A DNA stretch of 64,000 nucleotides from JBBDSU01 sp040904825 (GTDB lineage Bacteria > Actinomycetota > Nitriliruptoria > Nitriliruptorales > Nitriliruptoraceae), in contig JBBDSU010000058.1 in NCBI GenBank assembly GCA_040904825.1, forward strand, positions 15,702 to 79,701, read 5' to 3'. The notes beneath the pieces are model-generated. The model searched no databases and was not told the DNA's origin. It was given only the letters and a program-made list of their open reading frames with translations. The position numbers and the translations under genes were made by a program. Positions 52,172 through 61,310 of the stretch are shown here, piece after piece. Within the stretch, counting starts at the first letter, position 1, and each line of letters begins with the position of its first letter.

Positions 52172-55081
52172 GTGGTGTTTGCCCACCCATTCGATCACCC
52201 TGAGGCCACCGGATTGCCCCCAGCAGCATCACGTCACCGCGACCGCATCACCATCCGTGGTGCGCGTGAGCACAACCTTCGCGACATCGACCTTGAGCTG
52301 CCTCGTGATGCGTTGATTGTTTTTACCGGACTCTCCGGTTCAGGCAAGTCCAGCCTGGCTTTCGACACGATCTATGCAGAAGGTCAGCGGCGCTACGTCG
52401 AGTCCTTGTCGGCCTACGCCCGTCAGTTTCTGGGGCAGATGGACAAGCCGGATGTCGATTTCATCGATGGATTGTCGCCGGCCATTTCGATCGACCAAAA
52501 GTCGACCTCTCGCAACCCTCGGTCGACGGTGGGCACGATCACTGAGATCTATGACTATCTGCGTCTGCTCTATGCCCGCATTGGTCAACCACATTGCCCT
52601 GAATGTGGTCGGGCCATTGCGCAACAGAGTGCCGAACAGATCGTCGACCGCGTGCTTGAGCTACCTGAAGGCACGCGGTTTCAGGTGCTCGCTCCCATCG
52701 TACGAGGCCGAAAAGGCGAGCACGCAGCGCTTTTGCAACAACTGTCGACCGACGGCTTTACCCGTGTCAGGATCGACGGTGAGGTGCATCTCATCGATGA
52801 GGTTCCGGCGTTTGACAAGAACCGACGTCACGATGTCGACATCGTTGTTGACCGACTCGTGCAGCGCGGAGACGACCAACGTCGGCGCTTGACGGATTCA
52901 ATCGAGACGGCTCTCAGACTGGCTGATGGTGTTGCGGCCATCGACGTCGTCGATGATTCGTCGGATGCACCCGACGACGGCAGTCTGACCTTCGCAGAGC
53001 ATTTGGCTTGCAGCCACTGCGGCATCAGCTTTGATCGCTTGGCTCCTCGCAACTTCTCGTTCAACTCGCCTTATGGCGCGTGCGACACCTGCTCAGGATT
53101 GGGCACTCAACTGCAGGTTGACCCGGACCTGGTCATCGGTGATCAATCACTGTCGCTCGTTGAGGGCGTCGTGCTGCCGTGGGCATCCGGCGGAACGCAA
53201 TCGAACTATTACCGGCAACTGCTCCGTGCAGTCGCTGAGCATCTGGGCGCTGATCCCGAGACTGCCTGGGAGGACCTTGATCCCGCGGTCACCGACGTTG
53301 TCCTCAATGGGCTCGATACCCGGATTCAAGTGTCTTACACCAACCGTTATGGACGCCGTCGCTCCTACAAGGCCAAGTTCGAAGGTGTGCTGGGATCATT
53401 GCTGCGCCGCCACCGCGATACCGATTCAGACCATGTGCGCCAGCAGGTTGAGCAGTACATGCAGGAAGTGCCGTGCCCGACTTGTCAGGGACGGCGTCTG
53501 AAGCCCGTGGTGTTGGCTGTCACGGTCGGCGATGTTGACATCGCGGCACTGACAGCAATGAGTGTCGCCGATGCGCACCGCTGGCTGGAGCGGTTGACCC
53601 TGTCGCAACGCGAAAGTCTGATCGCCGAGCGTGTCGTCAAGGAAATCCGTGCTCGCCTGCAGTTCTTGCTCGATGTCGGGCTTGACTATTTGGCGCTCGA
53701 TCGTGCTGCAGCAACGCTGTCGGGTGGTGAAGCCCAGCGCATCCGTCTGGCGACACAGATCGGCGCTGGTCTCGTAGGGGTGCTGTACGTGCTCGATGAA
53801 CCCTCCATCGGGTTGCACCAGCGTGATAACGAACGTCTCATTGAGACGCTGCTCCGGCTACGAGATCTGGGCAACACGTTGATCGTTGTCGAACACGACG
53901 AAGCGACGATCCATGCGGCAGATCATGTCGTCGACATCGGGCCGGGTGCAGGCGAGCACGGCGGACACATCGTTTATGCGGGCTCAGTCGCTGGGCTCAA
54001 GCAACGCACGCGAGCCTCTCTTACCGGTGCGTACCTTGCCGGTGAGCGATTCATCCCCGTACCCGAAGCGCGACGACCCGGGTCCGGTGCCACGGTCACC
54101 ATCCATGGCGCGACGGCCAACAACCTTGATGATCTCACGGTCGAGTTCCCACTTGGCACCTTCACGTGTGTGACCGGGGTCTCAGGCTCGGGCAAGTCGA
54201 CGCTGGTCAACGACATTCTCTCGCGCGTGTTGATGCGGCACGTCTATGGAGCTCGGCAGGCGCCGGCGCGGCACGTGCGCACCACCGGCCTTGAGCACGT
54301 CGACAAAGCTGTGGTTGTCGACCAGTCACCAATCGGGCGCACTCCGCGCTCGAATCCTGCGACGTACACAGGCTTGTTCGACCACGTGCGCAAACTGTTC
54401 GCAGCAACCCCCGACGCAAAGGTGCGTGGTTACCAACCAGGCCGGTTCTCCTTCAACGTCAAGGGCGGCCGATGTGAGGCGTGCCGTGGCGATGGGACGT
54501 TGCGCATCGAGATGCACTTTCTTCCCGATGTGTTCGTTCCGTGCGAGATTTGTGAGGGTCGGCGCTACAACCGGGAGACACTTGAAGTTCGGTACAAGGG
54601 CCGCACCATCTCGGAAATCCTGGAGATGCCAGTTGCCGAAGCACTGGAGTTCTTCGAACATCAACCGTCGATAGCGAGCCACCTGCGGACGCTTGACGAT
54701 GTTGGACTTGGCTACATCCGCTTGGGACAACCCGCAACCACGTTGTCCGGCGGTGAGGCGCAACGTGTGAAGCTTGCGAGTGAGCTCCGCAAGCGGGCTA
54801 CTGGCCAGACCGTCTACATCCTTGACGAACCGACAACCGGTCTGCATTTCGAAGATGTCCGCCGCCTGCTTGATGTGCTGCACCGGCTGGTTGACAAGGG
54901 CAACACGGTGATCGTGATCGAACACAATCTGGATGTCATCAAAACTGCGGACTACCTGATCGACCTGGGTCCGGAAGGGGGCTCGGGGGGCGGTCGGTTG
55001 GTCGCGGTGGGCACACCTGAAGATGTCATCACGATGCCGGCTAGTTACACGGGCAAGTTCCTAGGCGAAGTCCTGGGTTGA
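52172..55081 (+). CDS. uvrA: UvrA, excinuclease ABC subunit A
   Basis: Damage-sensing ATPase of nucleotide excision repair. The 969 residues show two ABC modules: GLSGSGKSSLA with LSGGEAQRIRLA, and GVSGSGKSTLV with LSGGEAQRVKLA, each with its Walker B (LYVLDEPSIGLH, VYILDEPTTGLH). Zinc-finger Cys pairs occur at CPECGRA, CSHCG...CDTCSG, CPTCQGRR and CEACRGDG...CEICEGRR. GTG 52172 is the longest plausible start; about 24 residues precede the conserved ITIRGAREHNL. Confidence 0.97.
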   Translation: MVFAHPFDHPEATGLPPAASRHRDRITIRGAREHNLRDIDLELPRDALIVFTGLSGSGKSSLAFDTIYAEGQRRYVESLSAYARQFLGQMDKPDVDFIDGLSPAISIDQKSTSRNPRSTVGTITEIYDYLRLLYARIGQPHCPECGRAIAQQSAEQIVDRVLELPEGTRFQVLAPIVRGRKGEHAALLQQLSTDGFTRVRIDGEVHLIDEVPAFDKNRRHDVDIVVDRLVQRGDDQRRRLTDSIETALRLADGVAAIDVVDDSSDAPDDGSLTFAEHLACSHCGISFDRLAPRNFSFNSPYGACDTCSGLGTQLQVDPDLVIGDQSLSLVEGVVLPWASGGTQSNYYRQLLRAVAEHLGADPETAWEDLDPAVTDVVLNGLDTRIQVSYTNRYGRRRSYKAKFEGVLGSLLRRHRDTDSDHVRQQVEQYMQEVPCPTCQGRRLKPVVLAVTVGDVDIAALTAMSVADAHRWLERLTLSQRESLIAERVVKEIRARLQFLLDVGLDYLALDRAAATLSGGEAQRIRLATQIGAGLVGVLYVLDEPSIGLHQRDNERLIETLLRLRDLGNTLIVVEHDEATIHAADHVVDIGPGAGEHGGHIVYAGSVAGLKQRTRASLTGAYLAGERFIPVPEARRPGSGATVTIHGATANNLDDLTVEFPLGTFTCVTGVSGSGKSTLVNDILSRVLMRHVYGARQAPARHVRTTGLEHVDKAVVVDQSPIGRTPRSNPATYTGLFDHVRKLFAATPDAKVRGYQPGRFSFNVKGGRCEACRGDGTLRIEMHFLPDVFVPCEICEGRRYNRETLEVRYKGRTISEILEMPVAEALEFFEHQPSIASHLRTLDDVGLGYIRLGQPATTLSGGEAQRVKLASELRKRATGQTVYILDEPTTGLHFEDVRRLLDVLHRLVDKGNTVIVIEHNLDVIKTADYLIDLGPEGGSGGGRLVAVGTPEDVITMPASYTGKFLGEVLG

Positions 55082-55091
55082 CACCTCGCTC

Positions 55092-55118
55092 AAGGACGCA
55101 CCGATCCAAGGTGCCCTT
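55092..55118. terminator. Hairpin between convergent uvrA and mscS
   Basis: AAGG (55092-55095), a 2-base bulge, GCACC (55098-55102), loop GATCCAA, GGTGC (55110-55114), CCTT (55115-55118). It lies in the 56-base convergent spacer and could serve both genes. Confidence 0.4.
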
Positions 55119-55137
55119 GCGCAGTGGCTTGTCGACC

Positions 55138-56325
55138 TCAATCTGGACGTGGTCGTGGACCGCCCTCCATGCGGAGTCGGTCAGTGACGTCTCTGTCAGT
55201 GAGATCGGTCGTCGCTGCCGCTGCCGCTTCATCGACCCACGCAGAGTCAGGCATTGGGTCAGGCGCATCCGGTGGTCGATGGACCACGGTTTCCGTCCGG
55301 ACGGGATGGCCTGGCTCTTGACCTCCAAGGGCGATGAGTCTGCTTGGCATCTTGATGTCGGCATGGTCGAACGCCAGCTTCATCCGTTCGCGCAGCTGGC
55401 GGGTGATGTCCCAGTTGCGCAGAGGCTTGGTAGGGATCACCAGGCGAATCTTGATGCCTTCAGGCCCGAATTCTTGCACGCCCCAGACCTCTGGAGGACC
55501 GATGATGTCCGGGCCCCAGACGGGATCCTCTGCAAGATCGGTCGCAACCTTGTAGATCAGTGCCTTGGCTGCAGGGATGTCCGTTTCCAGTGCGAGGGGA
55601 ACATCGAACGTCGACCGTGCCCATTTCTGCGAGAGATTGCCTACGTGCTGGAGGTAGCCGTTGAGGACGTGATGCACGACACCGTCAAGATCTCGAAAGG
55701 CCGTGGATCTCAGTCCGACGCGTTCAACTTCACCAAATCTGCCGTCGACCTCGATCCAGTCACCCACGCCGTATTGATCCTCAATCAACATCGCGATGCC
55801 CGCGAGCACGTCTCTAACCAATTGCTGGGCACCGAATCCAACAATGACGCCCAGTAATCCGGCACCAGCGAGGATGGGTTGGAGTCGGATGTCCAGTTCG
55901 TTGAGGACGACAAGGACGGCAATGATCCACACTGCAGCAGCCACGATGCCGCGCATCACGCCAACGATGGCTTGCAGGCGTTGCAGTCGGCGTGTTCGGT
56001 AACGGTGGGTGCTGGAGATGGCACCGCGTTGCTGTGCTTGATCGAGCCGTTGCTCGATCGTCCGCTCCATTCGGCGGGCAAAACCCGAAATCCACATGCG
56101 CAACAGACGTGTAACGAGGTAGGCCACGACCAAGATGGCCACGACGCGGCCAAACGTCCCGACGACGCCAGCCGCCCGTGCTAGGACTTCGTTGCCCGTT
56201 GAGTCGTAGACCAGGCGGCAGAACCATCCGGCAACAGCGTCGTCGCCGCAGATCTCGATCGCCGACTGGGCCAGTGGCGTATCGGTGATGTCGAGTGCGG
56301 ACGTCGGACCCGTATCTACTGGCAT
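55138..56325 (-). CDS. mscS: MscS-family mechanosensitive channel
   Basis: Small-conductance mechanosensitive channel that opens under hypo-osmotic stress. ATG 56325 has GAGG about five bases upstream, 395 residues. Membrane segments lie at about 45-72, 118-140 and 148-175; the third is the pore-type Gly/Ala-rich helix AGAGLLGVIVGFGAQQLVRDV, followed by the beta domain (VGDWIEVDGRFGEVERVGLRST) and a charged tail. It is inserted on the opposite strand between uvrA and uvrC. Confidence 0.92.
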   Translation of the reverse strand: MPVDTGPTSALDITDTPLAQSAIEICGDDAVAGWFCRLVYDSTGNEVLARAAGVVGTFGRVVAILVVAYLVTRLLRMWISGFARRMERTIEQRLDQAQQRGAISSTHRYRTRRLQRLQAIVGVMRGIVAAAVWIIAVLVVLNELDIRLQPILAGAGLLGVIVGFGAQQLVRDVLAGIAMLIEDQYGVGDWIEVDGRFGEVERVGLRSTAFRDLDGVVHHVLNGYLQHVGNLSQKWARSTFDVPLALETDIPAAKALIYKVATDLAEDPVWGPDIIGPPEVWGVQEFGPEGIKIRLVIPTKPLRNWDITRQLRERMKLAFDHADIKMPSRLIALGGQEPGHPVRTETVVHRPPDAPDPMPDSAWVDEAAAAATTDLTDRDVTDRLRMEGGPRPRPD

Positions 56326-56396
56326 GCCACCTCGAAGAGTTCATGGTGCCGGTGCGGTTGCGGCTGTGCCCCGATAGTCGGCGCTGTTGATCAGGT

Positions 56397-56408
56397 TACG
56401 CTCATTAC
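56397..56408 (+). promoter_or_regulatory. Candidate -10 box giving a leaderless uvrC mRNA
   Basis: TACGCT (56397-56402) ends six bases before ATG 56409 and there is no Shine-Dalgarno sequence. The spacing puts the expected start site on the ATG. Confidence 0.35.
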
Positions 56409-58337
56409 ATGCGCCACCCGGCAGAATCTTTCCGTCCAGAAGCGGGCTCCGTGCCCGACGCACCAGGCTGCTACCTGTTCCGAGACGCCCAATCGCGTGT
56501 TGTCTATGTCGGCAAGGCCAAATCACTGCGGTCTCGGGTAGCGAGCTATTTCCAGTCGGCAGCGGGACTGGCACCACGGACACGCGCGATGCTGGCTGCT
56601 GCGAGCGCCGTCGAATGGATCGTCGTCGATAGCGAGGTCGACGCGCTCCACCTGGAATACACCCTCATTCAGCAGCATCGACCTCGTTACAACGTCCAGT
56701 ATCGGGACGACAAGTCCTATCCATACCTGGTCCTGTCCACGTCGGACGAGGTCCCCAGAGCGCGTGTCCAGCGGGGCAAGATCTCAGGTGGTGACCGGAA
56801 ATTCGGTCCCTATGCCCATGCGTACGCGATCCGCGAAACTCTCGACTTGCTCCTGCCTGTGTTCCCCGTCAGGTCGTGCTCGGATGGTGTCTATCGTCGG
56901 GCGCAGAGGCTTGGCAAGCCGTGCCTACTGCACCACATCGAACGGTGTGCTGCTCCATGCACCGGCGAGATTGGCGTGGACGATCATCGTCAGCTGGTCG
57001 ATGGACTGGCCAACTTTCTCGACGGAGACTCCGGCCCCGTGGTGCGACAACTCGAACGAGAAATGCGGGAGGCGTCAGCAGCACAGGAGTACGAACGAGC
57101 GGGCCGTCGGCGCGACCAACTCGAAGCAACCCGCAAAGTGCTCGCTCAGCAGCAGGTGGTCTCAGGACGTGACGAGGATCTTGATGTGGTCGGCATCCAC
57201 GGCGATGACCTTGAGGCCTCGGTGCAGGTCCTTTTCGTCCGTCGAGGTCGCCTCAGTGGGCGCAAGGGATGGTCGGTTGACAAAGCCGAGCAGGTCACCG
57301 ACGAAGAATTGTTGCGCCGATTCCTTGTCGAGTTGTATGCCGATGATCGCGCCGACGAGATCCCGCCCACGGTCGTGGTGCCGAGTCTGCCCGACGATGT
57401 GTCCGTGGTGACCGGCCTCCTGTCGGACCGTCGGCAGCAATTGCGCACCTCAGGCGAACGGAAACCGAGGGGACGGGCCGCCGTTGTAGTGCGTGTTCCT
57501 CAGCGTGGGGACAAACGCCAACTGCTCGACATGGCATCCGACAATGCCCGGGATGCATTTCAACGCACCCGGCTACGTCGGGCACACGACTTTGACGCGC
57601 GGACCAGGGCTCTGCGTGACCTGCAGGAAGCGGTGGATCTCCCGGTGGCGCCGTTGAGGATCGAGTGTTTCGACATCTCCCACCTAGGAGGCACCCAGGT
57701 CGTGGCGTCCATGGTGGTGTTCGAGGATGGACTGCCTCGCAAGTCGGCATATCGTCGCTTCAAGGTGACACGAGACACCAACGACGACGTCGCTGCCATG
57801 CGTGAAGTCCTAGAGCGCCGTTTTCGTCCTCGTCCTGCCGAGCGCGGCGATGGAAGTGATGGCGCTGCCGGTCCCGAGAAGTTCGCACTGCGACCGGATC
57901 TCGTGGTGATCGACGGTGGAATTGGCCAGCTGAATGCCGCCTTGGAAGGTGCCCGGACCTCTGGTGCCGACATTGACGATGTGTCGTTTGTGGCCCTGGC
58001 CAAACGCTACGAGGAGTTGTGGCTGCCTGGTCGGCGCGAACCAGTGGTCTTGCCCCGCGGAGGGGAAGCCCTGTACCTCGTGCAGCGACTCAGAGATGAG
58101 GCTCACCGTTTTGCGGTTACTTATCAGCGATCGCGGCGGACCGCGGGCCTGACCCGTTCAGCGCTCGACGCGATACCCGGAGTAGGGCCGGGAAGACGGC
58201 AGGCTTTGCTCGAGGCATTTGGGTCAGCCAAAGCCGTTGCTCTGGCAACCGTCGAAGACATTGCGTCCGTCCGAGGCATCTCCCGTACGCTCGCCGAGAC
58301 GATCCACACACAGCTCAACGGCGAGGAGGTCGACTGA
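56409..58337 (+). CDS. uvrC: UvrC, excinuclease ABC subunit C
   Basis: Dual-incision nuclease of nucleotide excision repair. Of 642 residues, the GIY-YIG domain (about 14-95: GCYLFRDAQSRVVYVGKAKSLRSRV) makes the 3' cut; the Cys-rich FGPYAHA...PVRSC and CLLHHIERCAAPC follow, then a UVR domain at about 205-240, the RNase H-like C-nuclease (IECFDISHLGGT, DLVVIDGG) and a double helix-hairpin-helix end (LDAIPGVGPGRRQALL). All parts are intact. Confidence 0.97.
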   Translation: MRHPAESFRPEAGSVPDAPGCYLFRDAQSRVVYVGKAKSLRSRVASYFQSAAGLAPRTRAMLAAASAVEWIVVDSEVDALHLEYTLIQQHRPRYNVQYRDDKSYPYLVLSTSDEVPRARVQRGKISGGDRKFGPYAHAYAIRETLDLLLPVFPVRSCSDGVYRRAQRLGKPCLLHHIERCAAPCTGEIGVDDHRQLVDGLANFLDGDSGPVVRQLEREMREASAAQEYERAGRRRDQLEATRKVLAQQQVVSGRDEDLDVVGIHGDDLEASVQVLFVRRGRLSGRKGWSVDKAEQVTDEELLRRFLVELYADDRADEIPPTVVVPSLPDDVSVVTGLLSDRRQQLRTSGERKPRGRAAVVVRVPQRGDKRQLLDMASDNARDAFQRTRLRRAHDFDARTRALRDLQEAVDLPVAPLRIECFDISHLGGTQVVASMVVFEDGLPRKSAYRRFKVTRDTNDDVAAMREVLERRFRPRPAERGDGSDGAAGPEKFALRPDLVVIDGGIGQLNAALEGARTSGADIDDVSFVALAKRYEELWLPGRREPVVLPRGGEALYLVQRLRDEAHRFAVTYQRSRRTAGLTRSALDAIPGVGPGRRQALLEAFGSAKAVALATVEDIASVRGISRTLAETIHTQLNGEEVD

Positions 58338-58338
58338 G

Positions 58339-59214
58339 GTGAGCGGCGCCGAGCGAGCTCAGATCTTGATCATCACCGGGCTTTCCGGCGCCGGGCGGTC
58401 GACCATGTCAAATGTCGTTGAAGACCTTGGGTGGTTTGTGATCGACAATCTCCCACCGGCACTGATTGATCGTGTTGCCGAATTGGCGTTTGCGCCAGGA
58501 TCGTCCATCTCAAAGCTGGCGCTGGTGGCTGATGTGCGCGGTCGGGAATTCTTCGACGATCTCGTCGGTGACGTGTCGCAATTGCGGAGCACGGACGTCG
58601 ACGTCCGCATGGTGTTTTTGGAGGCCGATGAAGAGGTCCTGCATCGCAGGTTCGAAGAAACCAGACGGCGGCACCCGTCTGCGGATGGTGGCAGCGTGCT
58701 TGACGGCATCCGTCGTGAGAAGGAGTTGCTGCGCGAAGTGCGCGGCATGGCTGACCTGATTGTCGACACGACTGACTTGAACGTGCATCAACTGCGCGAC
58801 CGTGTAATCACGCTGATGGACGAGCGCCACATTGCCGCGCTGCGTGTTGATGTCCTGTCGTTTGGCTTCAAGCATGGGGCGCCGCGCGATGCCGACCTTC
58901 AGTTCGACGTGCGATTCCTCCCAAATCCCCACTGGGTTGAGGAGCTTCGCGGTTTGACCGGACGCGATGAGGCTGTCCGTGATTACGTGCTGTCCCAGCC
59001 AGATACCGCCCCGTTCATCGCGGCGTGTCAGCAACTGCTCGACGTCGTCATGCCGGGATATGTCAAGGAAGGCAAGCGCTACTTGACGATTGCGGTCGGA
59101 TGCACGGGTGGCAAGCACCGATCGGTCACCATCAGTGAAGAGATTGGGGCTTACTTGCGTTCGACGACGGACCTACCTGTTGCCGTGCGCCACCGGGATC
59201 TTGGCGTGGAATGA
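58339..59214 (+). CDS. rapZ: RapZ/YvcJ-family nucleotide-binding protein
   Basis: P-loop protein; in E. coli it is an RNA adaptor, in Gram-positives it hydrolyses GTP/ATP. GTG 58339 follows GAGGAGGT; 291 residues. Walker A is GLSGAGRS (14-21), with Arg in place of Lys, a form also seen in other actinobacterial homologues. VIDNLPP, VFLEADEEVLHRRFEETRRRHP, SFGFKHGAPRDADLQFDVRFLPNP and IAVGCTGGKHRSVTI match the family. It overlaps whiA by ATGA; the yvcK gene usually between them is missing. Confidence 0.95.
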   Translation: MSGAERAQILIITGLSGAGRSTMSNVVEDLGWFVIDNLPPALIDRVAELAFAPGSSISKLALVADVRGREFFDDLVGDVSQLRSTDVDVRMVFLEADEEVLHRRFEETRRRHPSADGGSVLDGIRREKELLREVRGMADLIVDTTDLNVHQLRDRVITLMDERHIAALRVDVLSFGFKHGAPRDADLQFDVRFLPNPHWVEELRGLTGRDEAVRDYVLSQPDTAPFIAACQQLLDVVMPGYVKEGKRYLTIAVGCTGGKHRSVTISEEIGAYLRSTTDLPVAVRHRDLGVE

Positions 59215-60164
59215 AGCCGCCTGGCGGGTTCACTGAAGTCGTCCGCCAGGAGTTGGCGCGTTTGCCACTTCCCGGGCTCGAACAGGCCAAGATGGAGTTG
59301 GGCGCCATCGCTGCGCTTCGCGGCAGCATTATCGTCTCGCGTACCGATGACGGACGAATTTCGCGCCAAGGGGGAATGCTCGAAGTTGTGTCATTTTCAG
59401 GGGCCGTCGCCCGTCGCGTTCATGCGTTGCTGTCATACGCGTTCGATGCCGCGCCTCAGCTGATGGTGCGGTCTGGCGCAGGGGTTGGCGGTCACACAAG
59501 CTTCGGCATCCGATGTGCCATTACCGGCGACCTGCGTGCAACGCTCGGACTCGACAACGGGCCCCTGTCGACGCGGACTGTCGTCGACGGTTGCACCGAT
59601 CGCGTCGGATGGCTGCGCGCGACGCTGCTGTGTGCAACTTCGATTTCGGCCCCGGGACGACCCGCTCATCTAGAAATGCGGGTTGAGTCGAAGGCACTCG
59701 TGGGGGTCGCACGCGAACATCTGATCGCCGCAACGGGCGTAGAACCAGTGGTGCTGGAGCCCACAGCATCGACGGACCTCTACCGTGTCGTCGTGAAGTC
59801 GGGTGAGGCGATCGGAGATCTGCTGGCTCTGACCGGAGCTTCGTCAGCGTTCCTCGTCTGGGACGACCGTCGCCTGCGTCGCCAGTTGCGCAATGAGGCG
59901 AATCGGCTCGCCAACGCAGACACTGCCAATGTTCGCCGGAGCGTGCAGGCTGCGACGAGGCAGATTCGCCAGATCGAGGAAGTCATCGAACGACTTGGGT
60001 GGGAGGTACTCGGCGACGAAGATCGCGAAACGGCCCTTGCCAGGTTGGCCAACCCCGCTGCTTCGCTGGCCGAACTTGGACAACTAGTCGACCCGCCGGT
60101 CAGCAAGGCCACCGTCGCACGGCGCTTGCAGCGTGTTGTTGCGCTGGCGGGCAGTCGAGAGTGA
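59211..60164 (+). CDS. whiA: WhiA, sporulation/division transcription regulator
   Basis: DNA-binding protein with a degenerate LAGLIDADG homing-endonuclease fold and a helix-turn-helix. In Streptomyces it acts with WhiB to switch on ftsZ and other division genes. The 317 residues show FTEVVRQELARL at the N-terminus, the ANADTANVRRSVQAATRQI segment near residue 240 and the HTH end LARLANPAASLAELGQLV with SKATVARRLQRV. Presence does not imply sporulation, since WhiA is kept in non-sporulating actinobacteria. Confidence 0.95.
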   Translation: MKPPGGFTEVVRQELARLPLPGLEQAKMELGAIAALRGSIIVSRTDDGRISRQGGMLEVVSFSGAVARRVHALLSYAFDAAPQLMVRSGAGVGGHTSFGIRCAITGDLRATLGLDNGPLSTRTVVDGCTDRVGWLRATLLCATSISAPGRPAHLEMRVESKALVGVAREHLIAATGVEPVVLEPTASTDLYRVVVKSGEAIGDLLALTGASSAFLVWDDRRLRRQLRNEANRLANADTANVRRSVQAATRQIRQIEEVIERLGWEVLGDEDRETALARLANPAASLAELGQLVDPPVSKATVARRLQRVVALAGSRE

Positions 60165-60175
60165 CCGTGCCGATG

Positions 60176-60181
60176 GTAGGG
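60176..60181 (+). promoter_or_regulatory. Candidate -10 box for gap-pgk
   Basis: TAGGGT lies 12 bases after the whiA stop and about 124 bases before gap, matching the actinobacterial TAnnnT -10 type. No strong -35 is visible. The 141-base whiA-gap spacer holds no other feature I can support. Confidence 0.28.
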
Positions 60182-60305
60182 TCAATCCCGACGTCGGCGG
60201 GTACAGCAGTCGATCTAATCCCACCCTCCTTCCGTCTGGCCGCATGACGACATGCATGGCCGTAACGAATGACGAGAAGACCTACTCAACGAGGAGTTGG
60301 CCATC

Positions 60306-61310
60306 ATGGCAGTGCGTGTCGCAATTAATGGATTCGGTCGCATCGGTCGCAACTTGCTGCGTTCGGCGATCAAGCACGGCGTCGATTTGGAGTTTGTCGC
60401 CGTGAACGACCTGACTGATACCGACATGCTCGCGCTGTTGTTGCGCTACGACAGTGTCCATGGGCGCTTTGACGGGACGGTGGAAGCTGGCGACGGCGAA
60501 TTGGTGGTAAACGGAAAGCCGGTCAAGGTGCTGTCAGAGCGCGATCCGGCGGACCTGCCATGGGGAGACTTGGGTGTCGACATCGTCGTTGAATCCACTG
60601 GGTTCTTCACCGATCGTGATACCGCAGCCAAGCACCTTCAGGCTGGAGCAAAGAAGGTGGTCATCTCGGCGCCAGCCAAGGGCGAGGACAAGACGATCGT
60701 GCTGGGGGCCAACGAGGACGAGTACGACCCGGCCTCGCACGATGTGATCTCCATGGCTTCATGCACCACCAACTCGGTGGTGCCGATGGCCAAGACCTTG
60801 CATGAAGCCTTCGGGATCGAACAAGGCCTGATGACCACCGTGCACGCCTACACCGGCGATCAGGGACTGCACGATGCACCCCACAGTGACCCGCGGCGGG
60901 CACGGGCCGGAGCTGTGTCCATCGTTCCGACGACGACAGGGGCCGCCAAGGCCGCCGCGCTGGTATTGCCTGAACTTCAAGGACGCTTGGATGGCCTGGC
61001 ACTACGTGTCCCGATCCCGGATGGCTCCGTCACTGACTTGTCGCTCTTACTGTCACGTGACGTCACCGTCGATGACGTCAATGGCGCAATGAAGGCTGCG
61101 GCTGAAGGCCCGCTGCGCGGGATCATGGAGTACACGACCGACCCGATCGTCTCGATTGACATCGTCGGCAACCCCCACTCGTGCGTGTTCGATTCGTTGG
61201 CGACGATGGCCACGGGGCGACTGATCAAGGTGCTTGGTTGGTACGACAACGAGTGGGGCTACTCCACTCGCCTAGCCGAATTCACGGCGTATGTAGGTGC
61301 TCGCCTGTGA
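60306..61310 (+). CDS. gap: Gap, glyceraldehyde-3-phosphate dehydrogenase
   Basis: NAD-dependent glycolytic enzyme. ATG 60306 has GAGGAG nine bases upstream; 334 residues. NAD-binding INGFGRIGRN at the N-terminus, catalytic Cys153 in SMASCTTNSVVP, TTVHAYTGDQ with the catalytic His, RRARAGAVSIVPTTTGAA, LRVPIPDGSV and WYDNEWGYSTR are all present. It shares a transcript with pgk through a GTGA overlap. Confidence 0.98.
   Translation: MAVRVAINGFGRIGRNLLRSAIKHGVDLEFVAVNDLTDTDMLALLLRYDSVHGRFDGTVEAGDGELVVNGKPVKVLSERDPADLPWGDLGVDIVVESTGFFTDRDTAAKHLQAGAKKVVISAPAKGEDKTIVLGANEDEYDPASHDVISMASCTTNSVVPMAKTLHEAFGIEQGLMTTVHAYTGDQGLHDAPHSDPRRARAGAVSIVPTTTGAAKAAALVLPELQGRLDGLALRVPIPDGSVTDLSLLLSRDVTVDDVNGAMKAAAEGPLRGIMEYTTDPIVSIDIVGNPHSCVFDSLATMATGRLIKVLGWYDNEWGYSTRLAEFTAYVGARL

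Noticed and set aside
58378..58401. Walker A Lys-to-Arg change in RapZ as an inactivating mutation
   Set aside because: As far as I recall, Arg at this site also occurs in other actinobacterial RapZ proteins, so it is probably a clade feature.
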